Origin: Sphingomonas sp. PAMC 26621
Lineage (GTDB): Bacteria; Pseudomonadota; Alphaproteobacteria; Sphingomonadales; Sphingomonadaceae
DNA length: 64,000 bases
Assembly (NCBI RefSeq): GCF_000251145.1
Contig: NZ_AIDW01000004.1
Span: 124,001-188,000, forward strand
Reading direction: 5' to 3'
The notes beneath the pieces were generated by a model. The model saw nothing but the letters and a program-made list of their open reading frames with translations, did no database searches and was not told the origin of the DNA. The first letter of the stretch is position 1. Each line of letters opens with the position of its first letter. Positions 62,968 through 64,000 of this stretch are shown one piece after another. A program made the translations under genes and the position numbers.

Positions 62968-63540
62968 ATGCGTACCAAGCTTCTTTCTGCCGCTGCTGCC
63001 CTCGTCGCCATCGCTGCTGTCGCTCCGGCGTCGGCTGCAACCTTCGCGGTCAACGACACGGTCGGCAACACCGCCAAGGGCGGTTCGTTCACCGGCACCC
63101 CCGGCGCGAACGGCACGTTCAACGGCACGTTCGGCGTGCAGAACATTGCCCTCGGCAACTTCTCCGAGATCTTCACGTTCACCCTGCCGACCGACGGTTT
63201 CGGCAGCGGTTCGGTAACCTCGATCGCATCGGGCAAGCTGATGTCGACCACCGACATCAACTTCACGTCGGTGTTCTTCAACGGCACGGCTGCTGCAATG
63301 ATGCCGAACGGTCGTTTCGAGTTCGCGTCGCTTGAGCTCGTTCCGATCACGGCTGGCCAGCTCAACACGCTAACCGTCAACGGCTTCTCGTATGGCGGCG
63401 CATCGATCGGCGGCAGCCTGTCGTTCACCCCGACGGCTGTTCCGGAAGCAGCAACCTGGGCGATGATGCTCGTCGGCTTCGGCATGATGGGTGCAGGCCT
63501 GCGCTACGGTCGTCGCAAGTCGACGGTTGCTTTCGCCTAA
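62968..63540 (+). CDS. PEP-CTERM (PEPxxWA type) sorted extracellular protein
   Basis: 190 residues. A signal peptide (AAAALVAIAAVAPASAA) is followed by a low-complexity Gly/Thr-rich, beta-strand-rich body (FTGTPGANGTFNGTFGVQN), with FSEIFTFTLP close to the FxDxF motif of one PEP-CTERM subfamily. The C-terminal sorting signal is VPEAATWAMMLVGFGMMGAG followed by a basic end, the sphingomonad PEPxxWA form with PEAATWA. An exosortase would cut it at the signal. Arg CGT and Gly GGT codons are frequent. Its own sigma-54 promoter and a strong terminator make it a single-gene transcript. Confidence 0.9.
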   Translation: MRTKLLSAAAALVAIAAVAPASAATFAVNDTVGNTAKGGSFTGTPGANGTFNGTFGVQNIALGNFSEIFTFTLPTDGFGSGSVTSIASGKLMSTTDINFTSVFFNGTAAAMMPNGRFEFASLELVPITAGQLNTLTVNGFSYGGASIGGSLSFTPTAVPEAATWAMMLVGFGMMGAGLRYGRRKSTVAFA

Positions 63541-63570
63541 AAGCGATTTGCCAGACTTCTGGTAAAGGAA

Positions 63571-63600
63571 TGCCGCCGGTTCCGACCGGCGGCATTTTTT
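63571..63600 (+). terminator. Rho-independent terminator of the PEP-CTERM gene
   Basis: TGCCGCCGGT, loop TCCG, ACCGGCGGCA, then six T. A perfect 10-base stem 31 bases after the stop; it may also serve the convergent acyltransferase gene. Confidence 0.93.
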
Positions 63601-63603
63601 GTG

Positions 63604-64000
63604 TCAGAATGCGGGGAGGAACAGTTTGACCCGCGCGTCCTGCGTCGCGCGATCGGACGTGAGCTGCTCGGCCAGTTCGAGCGCGTCGCCGTGCGAGAAG
63701 AACAGCGCGTAGAGCGAGCGCGGGATCGGGTCCGACCCGTCCAGGGCGGCTGCTTCGATCCGCCGGCGGATGCTCGATATCTCGAGCCACATCAATTGCG
63801 ACGGCGCAGCGACGCTGGTGTTGGTGCGCGGCGTGCCGATCGGCGTGAACCCCAGCATCGCCTGATAGAACCGCCGGTGGCGCGGATTGACCTCGATGAA
63901 CAGGTCGGTGCAGCGGTGATGATGATAGCCGTAGATGAAGACGATGTGGAACAGCGCCGCCAGCAACGGCTTGGACGGCATTCCAGCGTCGAACGCCAGT
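63604..64000 (-). CDS. PEP-CTERM/exosortase-associated acyltransferase (FeeM-like), 3' part
   Basis: The frame is open to the window end (LAFDAG precedes the internal ATG at 63981) and the C-terminal 131 residues are visible. LLAALFHIVFIYGYHHHRC, CTDLFIEVNPRHRRFYQAML and GFTPIGTPR match the FeeM/N-acyl amino acid synthase and TIGR03694 exosortase-associated acyltransferase fold (GNAT superfamily). N-acyl amino acids or a protein-linked acyl group could be the product. Next to a PEP-CTERM gene this linkage is biologically expected. The N-terminus is beyond the window. Confidence 0.8.
   Translation of the reverse strand, partial: LAFDAGMPSKPLLAALFHIVFIYGYHHHRCTDLFIEVNPRHRRFYQAMLGFTPIGTPRTNTSVAAPSQLMWLEISSIRRRIEAAALDGSDPIPRSLYALFFSHGDALELAEQLTSDRATQDARVKLFLPAF

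Overview
The window is a high-GC alphaproteobacterial chromosome segment, most likely from Sphingomonas or a close relative (Sphingomonadales). The grounds are a gene-transfer-agent (GTA) tail cluster ending in a DUF2793 gene, an EipA/DUF1134 protein, a PEP-CTERM-type protein with the sphingomonad TWAMML form of the sorting signal, dense long antisense ORFs typical of high GC, and an alphaproteobacterial GTTC-N7-GTTC SOS box before uvrA. All product names come from reading the translated sequence; no database search was run.

Layout. 1-7194: the distal half of a GTA/prophage tail operon (tail assembly chaperone, short tape measure, TIM-barrel/DUF2460 protein, DUF2163, NlpC/P60 peptidase, tail tip protein, DUF2793). 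7320-15315: OmpA-like protein, UDP-glucose dehydrogenase, YgfZ-like protein, dihydroorotase, a small envelope-stress operon (EipA, DoxX, a 50-residue protein, CsbD), tRNA-Ser(GCT) and an outer-membrane MetA-family protein. 15371-23443: M3 peptidase, UDP-glucuronate epimerase, PPP-type phosphatase, DUF885 hydrolase and an APC permease. 23634-25880: an accessory patch with a DUF433/nucleotidyltransferase pair and an AT-rich insert carrying a J-domain gene interrupted by an in-frame TGA.

25881-35000: uvrA with an SOS box, a TRIC-type channel, a phosphoketolase-acetate kinase operon and a convergent Acg-like nitroreductase with a universal stress protein, which together look like a low-oxygen or energy-stress set. 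35110-39566: a GGDEF-EAL protein and an isolated fliK-flgD pair. 39812-42701: cyclophilin, SemiSWEET, FAD oxidoreductase and a small conserved-looking protein. 42854-48627: a tightly packed five-gene operon combining an EAL phosphodiesterase, a LysM lipoprotein, a transmembrane Ser/Thr kinase, a type-VI-style FHA protein and a PP2C phosphatase. An 808-residue exported protein of unknown function follows, convergently, at 48791-51217.

51336-59856: an extensin-like protein and a C4-dicarboxylate block (malic enzyme, outer-membrane channel, DctA, and the divergent DctB/DctD pair). The DctD-like regulator has lost the sigma-54-contacting GAFTGA loop. 59867-64000: hemerythrin, a GH92 mannosidase, a PEP-CTERM protein preceded by a near-perfect sigma-54 promoter, and the end of a FeeM/exosortase-associated acyltransferase.

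Two palindromic repeat families lie between genes: an 89-base element inside the GTA operon, and three copies of a 104-105-base element with 25-29-base terminal inverted repeats. The strongest candidates for something undescribed are the EAL/LysM/kinase/FHA/PP2C operon, the GAFTGA-less DctD next to a DctD-like palindrome, and the sigma-54-driven PEP-CTERM gene.
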